A DNA stretch of 64,000 nucleotides from Orobanche coerulescens (GCA_033398695.1 CM065815.1:100840501-100904500); one strand, 5' to 3'; shown: positions 1-11,401, numbered from the stretch's first letter. Notes: a model not told the origin generated them from the sequence alone. Program-made: numbers and translations.

Positions 1-760
1 GAGTTCCAAATCGAATACATATAACACGGTTTTATCCTCTATTAGCAAGAGTAAATCAAGAGGTAAAGACTAAATTGGAGTTATTATAGTCAATCCTTGC
101 TACAACAAGACTTATCAAGAAGTAAAGGATTAAATGGGCTATTATAGTCTATTCTTACTACAACAAGACTGAAGCAAAAACTTAATCGGAGTTATTATAG
201 CAAATCTTGAGTAGAAAAGGCTCGAATCTAATCAATAAACTAGAGTTTTCATAGAGTTACAACTCGAATGCATGTAACATGGTCTTATATCCTATTAACA
301 AGACTTAATCAAGAAGTAAAGACTTAATCGGAGCAATTATATCGAATCCCCGCTCAACAAGAATTAACCAAAAGGTAAAAGGCTCAACTAATCGGAGTTG
401 TTATAGACAATTTTCAGTACAAAAGGCTCAAAATCTAACCAATAAACCTGAGTTCTCGTAGAGTTCCGACTCGAATACATGTAACATGGTCTTATATCCT
501 ATCAACATGACTTAATCAAGAAGTAAAGCTTAATCGGAGCAATTATAGCCAATCCATGTTACAAGACTTAATCAAGAAGTAAAAGCTTAATCAGAGCTGT
601 TATACCAATACTTAGTATAAAAGGCGAATCTAACCAATAAGCCCGAGTTTTCGTAGAGTTCCGACTCGAATACATGTAACGTGGTCTTATCTCCTATTAA
701 CAAGACTTAATCAAGAAGTAAAGGCTTAATCTAAGCTATTATAGCCAATTCTCAAAATAT
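1..760. repeat. Satellite array, block 1
   Basis: Modular tandem repeat. The phrase GAGTTCCGACTCGAAT recurs near 1, 254, 461 and 656. Between these marks lies a core of about 84 bp plus one to three copies of a module of about 58 bp (AAGACTTAATCAAGAAGTA...TTATAGCCAAT). The array stops at the AAAAT target duplication (761-765) of the next element and resumes beyond it. AT-rich and non-coding. Confidence 0.9.
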
Positions 761-1092
761 AAAATTGATACGAATTCTCACTTGTGATGCGAATTCGCTA
801 TCGATACAGCGGAAGTCCTTTTGATGAACGGAAGCTATCGACAAGAAATCTGTGAATCGGTGACAACGGCTGCTACAAAGAATAATATCGAGTGATGAAG
901 GCGGGATTCGATACACCACAAGACAGAATTTGGCCCAAATGAAAAGACTCAAACAAAGACGCTTTTCGTTAAGCGAATTTAAGACAGAAACACGCTCAAG
1001 GATCGAACAACACTTTATACGAAATATTGAACAAGTATAAAATCGTATCGAAAAATAAACAGAATATCGAAACAAGGTATAAGCAATTTGCT

Positions 1093-1181
1093 TTATCAAA
1101 TTAGACCTATAATTTGATAAAGTGATTTCTCCTCAAGACCTATTGAGAATCAATCAGATTAGTATTCGAAACGCGTCGAAT
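1093..1181 (-). other. Three-stem-loop LTR element (CRM-1a 3' LTR)
   Basis: On the minus strand: hairpin SL1 (ATTCGA, loop CGCGTT, TCGAAT), SL2 (1130-1149, loop TAGGTC) and SL3 (1093-1120, arms TTATCAAATTA and TAATTTGATAA, loop TAGGTC). The same block occurs in all 13 CRM-type LTRs of the window. Confidence 0.75.
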
Positions 1182-1277
1182 AAAAACCAAGTTTTGATGA
1201 AAAACATTCACCAGGGGAAACACAAAGTGTTCTTAATTCTTCAACATTCAATAATCACTATTACAACTCTACTGCCA

Positions 1278-1288
1278 CTATTTATAGG
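1278..1288 (-). promoter_or_regulatory. TATA box of CRM-1a 3' LTR
   Basis: CCTATAAATAG on the minus strand, about 130 nt before the stem-loop block. The same site lies in the partner LTR and in CRM-1b and CRM-4. Confidence 0.7.
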
Positions 1289-1559
1289 CAAAAGTGGCCT
1301 GACAAAATAACTTAAACTATTACAAGATGTCCTTTAAAATAATGAAAGGATAATAAAAGGTTCTTCAGGTCACTTGTTGACAAAAGTAAAAGCTGGGTCT
1401 TTGTCTCCAAGTTGTTTGCTGACAGCCGCCCTTTTGCCAAGAATCCTGCTGATTTTGTTTAGTTGAACATTCTTTTATTAAGAGAAAGCTGAACATTCTT
1501 TTATTTGTCTAGTTGCCACTTGATCTTTTTCCCTCCCCAAGATGCTATTTGTCTTTTGT

Positions 1560-3446
1560 TTAAGTTACTCCAATTCCGACTATCAAGGTAACTCCGTGCC
1601 TCGTTTCTGTTTTCTCGCCTAAGTAGGTTGTAGTGCGATCGAGGTGTTTTATGTCAATTCTTACTTCATCTTCTTCGCTTGGAGTATTCGGCTTCGTATC
1701 ATCCCCTCCCCCTTTAAGAGGAATTGTCCTCAATTCTGCAATCCCGTCATCATCAAGATAAGGAGAAAGATCACCTATGTTGAAAGTAGCATGCACTCCA
1801 TAGTCGCCCGGAAGTTCTAATTTGTAAGCATTGTCGTTCACCTTCGCAACTATTTTAAATGGCCCCTCGGCTCGTGGCATTAACTTATTCTTACGCTTAC
1901 TCGGGAATCGTTCCTTCCTCAAATGTAACCAAACTAAATCTCCAACCTCGAATAGTCTCGGATTTCTTTGCTTGTTCGACTTCCTTTTGTACGCCTCGTT
2001 TATTTCTTTGATTCGATCCCGCACCTGTTCGTGTAATTTCATCATTGATTTTAGTTTTGACTCCGCATCCTTATGCACCAATTCGTCACTTGGTAGTGGG
2101 ATTAGATCTAGCGGCATGTAAGGATTCAGTCCGTAAACTACTTCAAATGGAGAGTGTGCAGTGGCATGAGTAGGAGATCGATTATAAGCAAACTCCGCAT
2201 GTGCCAGTTTCAGATCCCAGTCCTTTTGTGTTTTGCTCACCAAGCCTCGCAACAGCGTCCCCAGTGTTCGATTCGTTACTTCAGTTTGTCCGTCGGTTTG
2301 AGGATGATGTGAAGTACTAAACAAAAGCTTGGTTCCTACCTTCCTCCATAATGTGTTCCAAAAGTAGCTTAGAAACTTCGAGTCACGGTCCGAAACAATA
2401 GTTTTCGGAAATCCATGTAATCGCACCACCTCTCGAAAATACAAGTCAGCAACATTACTCGCATCATCGGTTTTGTGACAAGGAACAAAATGAGCCATCT
2501 TTGAAAAACGATCGACGACCACCATAATCGCATCCTTGCCTCGTTGGGTTCGAGGCAAAGCCACAATGAAATCCATTGAGACATCTTCCCACGGCCTCTC
2601 CGGAATCGGTAAAGGTGTGTAGACTCCTGATTTGAACGAACTTTTCGCAATATGGCACGTCACACATTTACTGATTATATTATTAACATCCCCCTGCATC
2701 CTTGGCCAGTAAAAATGTTCCTTAAGCACTTCTAATGTCTTGGCCGAACCGAAGTGGCCAGCCAAACCTCCCCCATGAGCCTCTCGAATCAGCAGTTCGC
2801 GAATCGTGTGCCTGGGTAGACAAAGACGATTTCCCTTAAAAAGAAAGCCCTCCTGTATCGAAAATTCTCCCACTGGGCCTGGTTTGCACCGGGCGAAGGT
2901 TTCGCCAAAATCCGCATCACCTTTGTAATACTCCTTTACTGTATCGAACCCTAGCAAACGAACATCAAGAGTGGCGAGTAAGGCATAACGCCTAGACAAT
3001 GCATCTGCCACAATATTGCTCTTGCCATCCTTATACTTTGATGAGAAGTGAAAAGATTGTAAGAATTCCACCCACTTCGCATGCCTGGGACTTAACTTGT
3101 GTTGCCCGTTAATATACTTCAAGGATTCATGGTCCGAATGTATGATGAAATGCTTTGGCCGAAGATAGTGACTCCAATGATCTAGGGCCCTCACAATCGC
3201 ATAAAACTCCTTGTCGTAGGTACAATAATTCAGACGAGCACCCTTTAACTTCTCGGAAAAATAAGCAATAGGTCGTTTTCCCTGAATGAGAACCGCTCCA
3301 ATGCCCACTCCGCTAGCATCACACTCCACCTCAAACGGTTGCGAAAAATCGGGTAATGCTAAGATTGGTGCTTCGCACAACTTCGCCTTCAAATTTGCAA
3401 ATGACTCCTGAGCAGCCCTGCTCCAATTAAACGTGCCCTTCTTCAA
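1560..3446 (-). pseudogene. CRM-1a pol, part 3: RNase H, integrase and LTR-encoded tail
   Basis: A 628-residue open stretch forming the C-terminal part of the broken polyprotein. RNase H begins with [13 protein letters not shown] (Asp near 42) and includes [10 protein letters not shown]. The integrase follows: an HHCC zinc finger (H about 223, H about 230, C about 260, C about 263), then the DDE core with D in SMDFIV, D in VSDRDSKF and E in [11 protein letters not shown]. Next come a GPF-type C-terminal fold and the CRM-like end ([26 protein letters not shown]), where the GGG codons are the polypurine tract. The last 47 residues are encoded by the 3' LTR and end in TLIVGIGVT. This part contains no stop. 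It is out of frame with the RT part because of changes around 3450-3530, where CRM-1b reads ACTGAAG and GAACTGGCCAGG and this copy lacks bases. Confidence 0.88.
1702..1715 (-). other. Polypurine tract of CRM-1a
   Basis: AAAGGGGGAGGGGA on the minus strand directly abuts the 3' LTR. It primes plus-strand DNA synthesis and is also translated as the KGGGDD segment of the polyprotein. Confidence 0.85.
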
Positions 3447-3524
3447 ACATTCGGTTATTGGGCTTGCAATGGTATCAAGTCTCGAATGAATCTTCGGTAA
3501 AATGAAGCTAGTCCATGGAACGAT

Positions 3525-4217
3525 CTAACCTCCGTCACCGTAGTGGGAACCGCCAGACTTAATTGCTTCGATCTTCGCTTGATCGACCGACACTCCATTC
3601 TTTGAAACAACATAGCCAAGAAAGACTATACTTTCGACCAAAAATGAGCACTTCTCCTTTTTCCATACACTTCTGGTCTCTAAGGGTTTCAAGACTTGCC
3701 TCAAGTGTTCGAAATGTTCTTGCTGATCATTGTAGATCAAAATATCATCTAAGTATACAACCACAAATTTCCCTAAAAATGGCTTAAGTACCTCATTCAT
3801 CAAGCGCATGAAAGTACTCGGTGCATTTGTAAGACCGAACGGCATAACGGTCCATTCATACAGCCCGTGTTTAGTTTTGAAGGCTGTCTTCCACTCATCT
3901 CCTTCTCGCATTCGAATCTGGTGAAAACCACTTCGTAGATCAACTTTTGAAAAGATCACTGATCTGTGTAATTCGTCCAAGATGTCATCAAGCCTCGGAA
4001 TCGGAAATCGATACTTGATGGTTATATTGTTCACCGCTCGACTGTCAATACACATCCTCCAGGATCCGTCTTTCTTTGGAACCAGTAATACCGGAACCGC
4101 ACAAGGACTTAGGCTTTCTCGAACATACCCACGATCCATCAGTTCCTCGATTTGGTTTTGTAATTCCTTCGTCTCCTCGGGATTACATCTATAGGCAGCT
4201 TTGTTAGGGAGCGACAC
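3525..4217 (-). pseudogene. CRM-1a pol, part 2: reverse transcriptase
   Basis: A 230-residue stretch with the Ty3/gypsy RT core: [18 protein letters not shown], then [15 protein letters not shown] (first catalytic Asp), [13 protein letters not shown] and the catalytic box [10 protein letters not shown]. The palm is complete, but the frame is lost at both ends. Upstream, an indel near 4280 separates it from Gag-protease; downstream, the region around 3450-3530 separates it from RNase H. After YLDDILIY this copy reads NDQQEH where CRM-1b has SRSLQEH. That site matches CRM-1b except where a CGGCTG became CATTG, so the difference may be a sequence error. Confidence 0.87.
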
Positions 4218-5911
4218 ACCTGGTATGAGGTCGATCTGATGTTCAATCCCGCGAATTGGTGGTAAACCCGACGGTAATTCTTCGGGAAAACATCTGCAAA
4301 TTCGCGTAATAAGGCATCCATCCTTTCGTTCCGCACAACCATGTTACCATTCCGTGTCTCCTTCAGAACCAACAAGTACACACACTTGCCATCATTAATA
4401 GCATGTTCCACCTCCCGTTCGCTAGCAAACGTGGCCAATTTTGGTTTTTCACTCCTACTAGAACTCATAGAGTGAATAGCTTGTGACGACATTGGTTTAA
4501 GCACAATCTTCTTGCCCTTATCCCGTAACTCGTACTCATTGCTTCTTCCTCGGTGTAAAACGTCCCTATCAAACATCCATGGTCTCCCCAACAGTACATG
4601 GCATGCATCCTTCGGGAGTACATCACATAATACGTTGTCTTCATATGAACCCATGGCTAGTCCAATCCTCACTTGTTTAGTTACCCTTATTTTGCTCCCA
4701 TCATCGAGCCAATGCAAAGTGTAAGGTTTCGGGTGAGCCGTAGTGGTCAGCCCGAGTTTAGTCACCATCTCGCTGGAAGCGACGTTGGTGCAACTCCCTC
4801 CATCCACGATCAAACTACACCATTTATTTCCCACTCGACACTTCGTGTGAAATATTTGATTTCGCTGTTCCGAATTATTCGATACAGCTTTGGCCTGTAG
4901 CGTTCGCAGAACTAAAGCCGTGTCATAGCTTGGAGCATCGTAAGTCTCGCATTCTTCTCCTTCTTCGTTCTTAATGTCGAAATCAAATACGTCACCCAGT
5001 CTTTCTTCCTCGACCAACAACTCATCTCGGATCGTGACAACTTCCCTGAGTGTCACTACTCGTTTGTTTGGACAAGCATTTTGATAATGCCCGAACCCTT
5101 GACATTTGAAACATCTCACTTTAGCCAAACTCGTCTCCTTCGGTACGTAGGGTACGGTCGCCTTAGCCGGATTCGCAACAGGAACTGGAGTCGGTACAGT
5201 TGCCTTAACAGCTGAACTAGATCCGACGCTTGGGTTTCCAAATTTGACTGGAAACTCAGGTTTATACATCTTCATCCTGTTCTGAGCTTCTAACTTCACA
5301 CATAACCCGCATAATGTATCGAAGTTCTCGTATGGATACAGTTCCACCGAGTTAGCTATGCTTCGGTTTAAGCCACGCAAAAATCGCGACATCTTCTGCT
5401 CCTCATTCTCCTCTATTTCTCCCATTAGGGTCAGATTCTCAAACTCCTCAATGTACTCACTGACATTCAACTTTCCTTGCATGAGATCTGCAATCTTCCT
5501 GTACAAGGACAACCGGTGTGATGCTGGTACATATCTTTTGCGAAGTTTTCTTTTTAACGAATCCCACGAACGGATCTTTTCTTTCCCCGCACGAGCTCTT
5601 CGTGTTTTCACTCCTTCGTACCAAAGTGAAGCTCCTTTGCCCAACTTGAGAATGGCATACTTGCACCGTTTCTCATCGTCGATGTCCTTAAACTCGAACA
5701 TACGATCAATTTTTCGTTCCCATTCCAGGTAAACTTCAGGGTCTGTCCCTCCAACGAACTCTGGCAGCTCGTTCACCTTGAATTCTTCGACATGGCGTGA
5801 GGGTCGTTCATAGTCACCACGCCTAGGTTGCCAACGCTGGTCGCGTTGTTCTGGTACGTCACGCAGTGCGTCACGAAGTTTTGCCAAGAAATCAGCGTCA
5901 TTGAGATCCAT
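4139..5911 (-). pseudogene. CRM-1a Gag-protease, frameshifted at the 3' end
   Basis: The start is set at [12 protein letters not shown] (5911), not at the earlier ATG at 5947, because that one lies in the primer-site leader. Gag spans about residues 45-210 ([13 protein letters not shown]...[19 protein letters not shown]), followed by a zinc knuckle [14 protein letters not shown] (CX2CX4HX4C) that binds RNA. An acidic linker leads to the aspartic protease, whose active site reads [12 protein letters not shown] with DGG instead of the usual DTG/DSG; its flap-side end is [14 protein letters not shown]. The frame fails near 4280 (reads VFPKNYRRV where CRM-1b has VFSEDLPSG), so the last about 45 residues are out of frame. 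Confidence 0.88.
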
Positions 5912-5933
5912 AATGCCAAAGATCAAGAACTTG

Positions 5934-5946
5934 GGCTCCGATGCCA
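5934..5946 (-). other. Primer-binding site of CRM-1a
   Basis: TGGCATCGGAGCC on the minus strand, 4 nt inside the 5' LTR. It resembles the complement of the initiator Met tRNA 3' end (TGGTATCAGAGCC), with two mismatches. Confidence 0.75.
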
Positions 5947-6287
5947 CTTATGATACGAATTCTCACTTGTGATGCGAATTCGCTATCGATACAGCGGAAG
6001 TCCTTTTGATGAACGGAAGCTATCGACAAGAAACTGTCGGGAACTGGTGACAACAGCTCGCTACAGCAACAATACTGGCGAGTGATGAAGGCGGGATTCG
6101 ATACAGCCACAAGACAGGAATTGGGCCCAAATGAAAAGACTCGAAACAGCACGTTTCGTTCGGAAGCGAATTTAAGACAGGAAACACGTTCGAAGGATCG
6201 AACAACACTTTATACGAAATATTGAACAAGTATAAAACTGTATCGAAAAATAAACAGAATATCGAAACAAGGTATAAGCAATTTGCT

Positions 6288-6376
6288 TTATCAAATTAGA
6301 CCTATAATTTGATAAAGTGATTTCTCCTCAAGACCTATTGAGAATCAATCAGATTAGTATTCGAAACGCGTCGAAT
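6288..6376 (-). other. Three-stem-loop LTR element (CRM-1a 5' LTR)
   Basis: SL3 at 6288-6315, SL2 at 6325-6344 and SL1 at 6359-6376, all on the minus strand, with loops TAGGTC, TAGGTC and CGCGTT. The sequence is identical to the copy in the 3' LTR. Confidence 0.75.
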
Positions 6377-6472
6377 AAAAACCAAGTTTTGATGTAAAAC
6401 ATTCACCAGGGGAAACACAAAGTGTTCTTAATTCTTCAACATTCAATAATCACTATTATAACTCTACTGCCA

Positions 6473-6483
6473 CTATTTATAGG
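6473..6483 (-). promoter_or_regulatory. TATA box of CRM-1a 5' LTR
   Basis: CCTATAAATAG on the minus strand. It is the likely promoter core for the genomic RNA, with the start predicted about 30 nt downstream. Confidence 0.72.
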
Positions 6484-6896
6484 CAAAAGTGGCCTGACAA
6501 AATAACTTAAACTATTACAAGCTGTCCTTTAAAATAATGAAAGGATAATAAAAGGTTCTTCAGGTCACTTGTTGACAAAAGTAAAAGCTGGGTCTTTGTC
6601 TCCAAGTTGTTTGCTGACAGCCGCCCTTTTGCCAAGAATCCTGCTGATTTTGTTTAGTTGAACATTCTTTTATTAAGAGAAAGCTGAACATTCTTTTATT
6701 TGTTTAGTTGCCACTTGATCTTTTTCCCTCCCCAAGATGCTATTTGTCTTTTGTTTAAGTTACTCCAATTCCGACTATCAAGGTAACTCCGTGCCTCGTT
6801 TCTGTTTTCTCGCCTAAGTAGGTTGTAGTGCGATCGAGGTGTTTTATGTCAATTCTTACTTCATCTTCTTCGCTTGGAGTATTCGGCTTCGTATCA

Positions 6897-7424
6897 AAAA
6901 TGCTCGAATCTAATCAACAAACCCGAGTTTTTATAGAGTTTCGATTCGAATACATCTAATATGGTTTTATCTCCTATTAACAAGACTTATCAAGAAGTAA
7001 GGGCCTACATGGAGCTATTATAGCCAATCCTTACTACAACAAGACTTAGTCAAGAAGAAAAGGCTTAATTAGAGGTATTATAGCCAATTCTCAGTCCAAA
7101 AGGCTTGAATCTAATCAATAAACAAGAGTTTTCATAGATTTCCGACTCGAATGCATGTAATGTGGTATTATCTCCTACTAACAAGACTTAATCAAGAAGT
7201 AAAGGGTTAATCTAAGCTATTTTAGCCAATTCTCAAAATATAAAATGCTTGAATCTAATCAATAAACCCGAGTTTTCATACAGTTCGGACTCGAATGAAT
7301 GTAACGTGGTCTTATCTCCTATTAATGAGACTTAATCAAGAAGTAAAGGCTTAATCGTAGCTATTATATTCAATCCTTGCTACAACAAGAACTAATCAAT
7401 AAGAAAAGGCTTAACCGGAGTTGT
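6897..7424. repeat. Satellite array, block 2
   Basis: Continues the array between two insertions, with GAGTTTCGATTCGAAT- and AAGACTTAATCAAGAAGTA-type modules. It begins inside the same unit that ends at 760 and ends in the GTTGT duplication (7420-7424) of the next element. Confidence 0.9.
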
Positions 7425-7910
7425 TGATACGATATCTAATATTCCAATCGAAGAAGCTCCAATAAAAATCGACATCCACGACGATGCAAATTCGCATGGC
7501 CATGCATCATTATACTTGGGAGAAAAGAACACGCGGATTGGAATTACGTTGTTAATCGGAATCGGAGTAACGTAAAATTCGACGACGGAATTGGTCCGAA
7601 AGCATGAAAAATCGGCCATATCATGCTTGAAAGGGACTCATGATTTGTCAAGATGCATGAAGAGATTTCTCCTTCCCCACCTCACTACAAAATCGGCCCA
7701 AGCATGAGATTTGATGAAGACTTTCATCAAATATCTTCTTCATGTCACCATCACCTAATAAAACCAAGATTCATCAAAGATTTCTTCATGTCACCATCAC
7801 CTAATAAAACCAAGATACTTGGTATCTTGTCCTTGGATATTTCGGCCGAATTGTAGCAAGATAGGAAGTTTCATTTCTCGTTTTGTTGTATTTTCTTACG
7901 GTTGGAAACT

Positions 7911-7924
7911 ACTATATATAGTAG
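7911..7924 (+). promoter_or_regulatory. TATA box within a palindrome (CRM-2a 5' LTR)
   Basis: TATATATA sits in the centre of the self-complementary ACTACTATATATAGTAGT. The same 18 bp recur in the other CRM-2 LTRs. Confidence 0.7.
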
Positions 7925-8018
7925 TACTTGTGATATTTGTAAATCATCTTGAATATTAATAAACCTTGTATTTCTTTGAAATATACGTTGAACGAGTTCA
8001 ACAAAACTTTAGTTATTG

Positions 8019-8109
8019 TTTCGACGCGTCTCGAGATTTTAACTTGATCAATTCTCAATAGGTCTTGGGAAGAGATTACCTTTATCGAGTTATAGGTCTA
8101 GTTCGATAA
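8019..8109 (+). other. Three-stem-loop LTR element (CRM-2a 5' LTR)
   Basis: SL1 is TTTCGA/TCGAGA around CGCGTC. SL2 (8052-8071) is TTCTCAA/TTGGGAA around TAGGTC. SL3 (8082-8109) is TTATCGAGTTA/TAGTTCGATAA around TAGGTC. Relative to CRM-4, all stem changes keep pairing through G-U wobbles. Confidence 0.75.
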
Positions 8110-8266
8110 AACACATCAAAATCCGTATATCATACTACCTCACGGCCGAACCCCATTCAAATTCGGCCACCCCTTGTAATTTTCGAGTGATACTTTGATA
8201 GTTGTCAAGACATAATAATCTTCCGTTGTATTTCATACGTATTTTATACGTAATTCGTATCATAAG

Positions 8267-8277
8267 TGGTATCAGAG
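8267..8277 (+). other. Primer-binding site of CRM-2a
   Basis: TGGTATCAGAG, 4 nt after the 5' LTR, matches the complement of the plant initiator Met tRNA 3' end. Confidence 0.82.
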
Positions 8278-8313
8278 ACATTTGTCTCACGGTTCTCGAC
8301 GTTACTCAAGAAG

Positions 8314-10170
8314 ATGGCATTCACCGATGAAGAAGTAGCACAACTACGTGACGTTCTTCGCGGCCTACCGGAGCCCAGAATCCATGCACGACGAGGATAC
8401 GACACCATGCATGCACCACGACATGCTGATGAATACAAGACAAGCGAACTTCCGGAGTTCGTAGGCGGCACCGATCCCGAGGTTTATTTGGAGTGGGAAA
8501 GAAAAATTGAACGAATGTTTGAGTTCAAGGATCTCAATGACGAGGTACGTTGCAAGTATGCGATTCTCAAACTTGGAAAGGGAGCTTCCCTTTGGTTTGA
8601 GCGAATGAAGACACAAAGAGTTCGTGCCGGAAAAGAGAAGATACGTTCGTGGGATTCTCTAAAAAAGAAACTACGAAAAAGATATGTCCCGACTACACAC
8701 AAGTTAAGCTTGTATCGAAAAATTTCTGACCTCACACAAGGAAAGCTAAGTGTCGAGGAGTACATCGAGGAGTTTGAAAACTTATCCTTGATGGGAGAAC
8801 TTGAAGAAAGCGAAGAATTACGGATGTCCCGTTTCCTTCGAGGTTTGAATAAAAATATTGCTAATTCCGTGGAACTCTACCCCTATTCCGACTTTGATAC
8901 TTTATGCGGACTTTGCATAAAGTTGGAAAATCAAAACAAGACAAAACTTTCTAAACCCGAATTCCCATATAAATACGGAAATACCAACTTTGGCGCGAGT
9001 TCTAGCTCGTTTCCAAAAACGGTCACCACAAGCCCACCCGTTACTACCATTCCAAAAACTCCTATCACTCCAAAAGAAACAAGACTATCTAAAGTCCGGT
9101 GTTTCAAATGTCAAGGATTTGGACACTATCAAAGTGCTTGTCCAAATCGGAGAATTGTGACGCTACGAGAAGCCATAGCCGTCCGAGAAGGATTACTAGC
9201 CGAAGAAGAAAGAATTGGAGACGTCTTTAACTTGGAAGCCGGCGAAGAAGAAGAAGAATGCGAGGCATACGATGCCCCGAACTATGACACGAACCTCGTC
9301 CTTCGCATGTTACAAACGAAGGCAGCCCCGAGTGACGAAGAACAACGAGACCAAATCTTTCACACGAAGTGTCGTGTCGGAGAGAAATGGTGTAGCTTGA
9401 TCATTGACGGTGGAAGTTGTACAAACGTGGCATCAAGCGAGATGGTCTCAAAGCTCGGATTAATCACCACGGCTCATCTAAAGCCGTATGCACTCCATTG
9501 GCTCGATGATGGAAACAAGGTGAAAGTATCAAGACAAGTGAAGGTCGGACTCACCATGGGTTCGTATGGTGATGATATTACATGCGATGTACTACCGATG
9601 GACGCATGTCACGTATTATTAGGAAGACCTTGGTTATTTGATCGGGACGTACTACATCGAGGGAGGAGTAACGAGTATGAGTTACGTGACAAAGGTAAAA
9701 AAATTGTTCTTAAACCTATGTCACCTCAAGCTATCCGAACGATGAGTTCAAAAAAAATCGAAGGGCCGAAACTTACGATGCTTGCAAACGAAAAAGAAGT
9801 CGAACACGCCATTGACGATGGCGAACGTGTTTATTTGATGATGATCAAAGAGGTCCGAAATCTTGCCACCAAATCACACCACGAAGAAGAGATAGATACA
9901 CTATTACACGAGTTCGCGGATGTATTTCCCGAAGACTTGCCGGTAGGATTACCACCTATCCGCGGAATTGAACACCAAATTGATCTTGTACCGGGAGCTC
10001 CATTACCGAACAAAGCGGCGTATCGTTGTAATCCCGAAGAAACCAAAGAACTACAACGTCAAATTGATGAGCTCATGAGTCACGGATATGTCCGAGAAAG
10101 TTTAAGTCCGTGTGCGGTTCCAAATTCTACTTGTACCAAAAAAAGACGGATCATGGCGAATGTGTATTGA
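8314..10170 (+). pseudogene. CRM-2a Gag-protease and start of RT
   Basis: The start is set at MAFTDEEVAQLRDVL (8314), parallel to the CRM-1 start; the ATG at 8266 lies in the primer site. Order: Gag ([22 protein letters not shown]...[14 protein letters not shown]), zinc knuckle [14 protein letters not shown], acidic linker, and an aspartic protease with [12 protein letters not shown] (DGG in place of DTG) and [14 protein letters not shown]. The start of RT follows ([17 protein letters not shown]). Gag and protease are uninterrupted. Near 10122 the sequence reads CCAAATTC where CRM-2b has CCAGTTC; this one-base gain shifts the frame just before VPKKDGSW, so the last 15 or so residues are not native. 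Confidence 0.87.
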
Positions 10171-11353
10171 CAGTAGAGCCGTGAATAACATCACCGTCAA
10201 GTATAGGTTCCCCATCCCGAGACTAGACGACATGTTAGACGAGTTACATGGCTCGGTTATATTTTCAAAAGTTGATTTACGGAGCGGATACCATCAAATT
10301 CGCATGCGAGAGGGAGACGAATGGAAGACGGCATTTAAAACAAAGAATGGACTTTACGAATGGGTTGTGATGCCATTCGGCCTCACTAATGCCCCGAGCA
10401 CTTTTATGAGGTTGATGAACGAGGTTCTCAAACCTTTCTTGGGAAAGTTCGTTGTCGTATACTTAGACGACATTTTGATCTACAGTCGATCCTTAGAGGA
10501 GCATCTCGAACATTTGCGGCACGTATTTGAAACACTAAGGGAACAGAAACTTTATGGAAAGCGGGAGAAGTGTACTTTCCTAGTCGAGAGTCTTGTCTTT
10601 CTCGGCTATGTTGTTTCGAAAGAAGGAGTTTCGGTCGACCAAGAGAAGATTGCGGCAATCAAGTCGTGGTCGACCCCAAAGACAATCACGGAGGTACGAT
10701 CATTTCATGGCCTCGCTTCTTTTTACCGACGATTCATACGGGACTTTAGCACCATCTCCAGTCCGATCACGGAGTGTCTAAAAAAAGGAACCTTTGCATG
10801 GAACGAGGCGGCCCAAAAGGCTTTTGAAAAATTAAAGGAAAAGTTATGTGAAGCGCCGATTTTGACGTTACCCGATTTTTCACAACCGTTTGAGGTGGAA
10901 TGCGACGCTAGCGGAGTTGGAATCGCAAGATTTATTCAAAGAGGCCGTCCCATCGCCTATTTTTCGGAGAAATTAAGTGGCGCCCGAGTGAATTATTGTA
11001 CTTACGACAAGGAGTTCTATGCTATCGTGAGAGCACTCGATCATTGGAGTCACTATTTACGTTCGAAACATTTCGTGTTGCATTCGGATCACGAGTCGTT
11101 GAAATACATCAACAGACAAAGCAAGCTAAGCCCGATGCATGCAAAATGGGTGGAATTTTTACAATCTTTTCACTTTTCATCCAAGTACAAGGACGGGAAG
11201 AGTAATATAGTGGCGGATGCACTATCAAGACGGTATGCCTTGCTGTCGATTCTAGATGTTCGTTTGTTGGGGTTCGAGACTTTGAAAGATCATTACAGTG
11301 ACGATTTGGACTTCGGGGAAATTTTTAACCGTTGTAAAACGGCCCGCATTTAA
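10112..11353 (+). pseudogene. CRM-2a RT and RNase H
   Basis: A 413-residue stretch overlapping the Gag-protease frame by the frameshift. RT motifs are [48 protein letters not shown] and the catalytic [11 protein letters not shown]. The tether and RNase H follow (ECDASG with its Asp, [20 protein letters not shown]). Within RNase H the segment [12 protein letters not shown] is altered compared with [13 protein letters not shown] in its relatives; the site reads GCAAGATTTATT instead of GGGGCAGTACTAATT. Translation ends at a TAA (about 11351) where the sister copy encodes an uninterrupted linker to integrase. Confidence 0.87.
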
Positions 11354-11401
11354 GAATTTGTTTTACAGGATGGCTTTCTTTTCAAGGGAAATAAATTATG
11401 T

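Larger units (their letters stand above)
766..1701 (-). repeat. CRM-1a 3' LTR
   Basis: 936 bp, starting TGATACGAATTC and ending TTCGTATCA. It pairs with the 946-bp LTR at 5951-6896. About 300 bp at the low-coordinate end (U5 side) differ densely from the partner, often at CAG sites, while the other about 600 bp show only a handful of substitutions. It encodes the last 47 codons of the polyprotein. Confidence 0.93.
766..6896 (-). mobile_element. CRM-1a: Ty3/gypsy LTR retrotransposon, CRM-like chromovirus
   Basis: Complete element of 6131 bp. It is bounded by TGATAC...GTATCA and flanked by the 5-bp duplication AAAAT (761-765 and 6897-6901), which interrupts satellite. Read on the minus strand, the order is 5' LTR, primer site, Gag, protease, RT, RNase H, integrase, polypurine tract, 3' LTR. 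Assignment to CRM rests on the integrase C-terminus (HATFN.GDLSPY, then LR..P..GG.DD over the polypurine tract) and on coding that continues into the 3' LTR; a phylogeny would settle it. The coding frame is broken at about 4280 and about 3450-3530. Its closest relative in the window is CRM-1b at 38617-44783. Confidence 0.93.
5951..6896 (-). repeat. CRM-1a 5' LTR
   Basis: 946 bp, TGATACGAATTC...CGTATCA, followed by target duplication AAAAT (6897-6901). It is the partner of 766-1701 and holds the promoter that would drive the element. Confidence 0.93.
7425..8262 (+). repeat. CRM-2a 5' LTR
   Basis: 838 bp, TGATACGATATC...AATTCGTATCA. The U3 begins with codons that match the polyprotein tail. 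A TATA box lies in a perfect 18-bp palindrome, followed by the three-stem-loop block and a short U5. Confidence 0.94.

Noticed and set aside
1..760. CRISPR-like regularly spaced repeats
   Set aside because: Spacing units are themselves repeats of the same satellite, lengths vary in 58-bp steps, there are no unique spacers, and the context is a plant nuclear genome.
752..1099. 115-residue and similar open frames within LTRs (also 5898-6229, 43934-44134)
   Set aside because: They lie in LTR and leader sequence, are not conserved between the two LTRs of the same element and show no domain.
5934..5946. tRNA gene suggested by TGGTATC.GAGCC
   Set aside because: Only the short primer-binding complement of a tRNA end is present; no cloverleaf, and it sits 4 nt inside an LTR at every occurrence.
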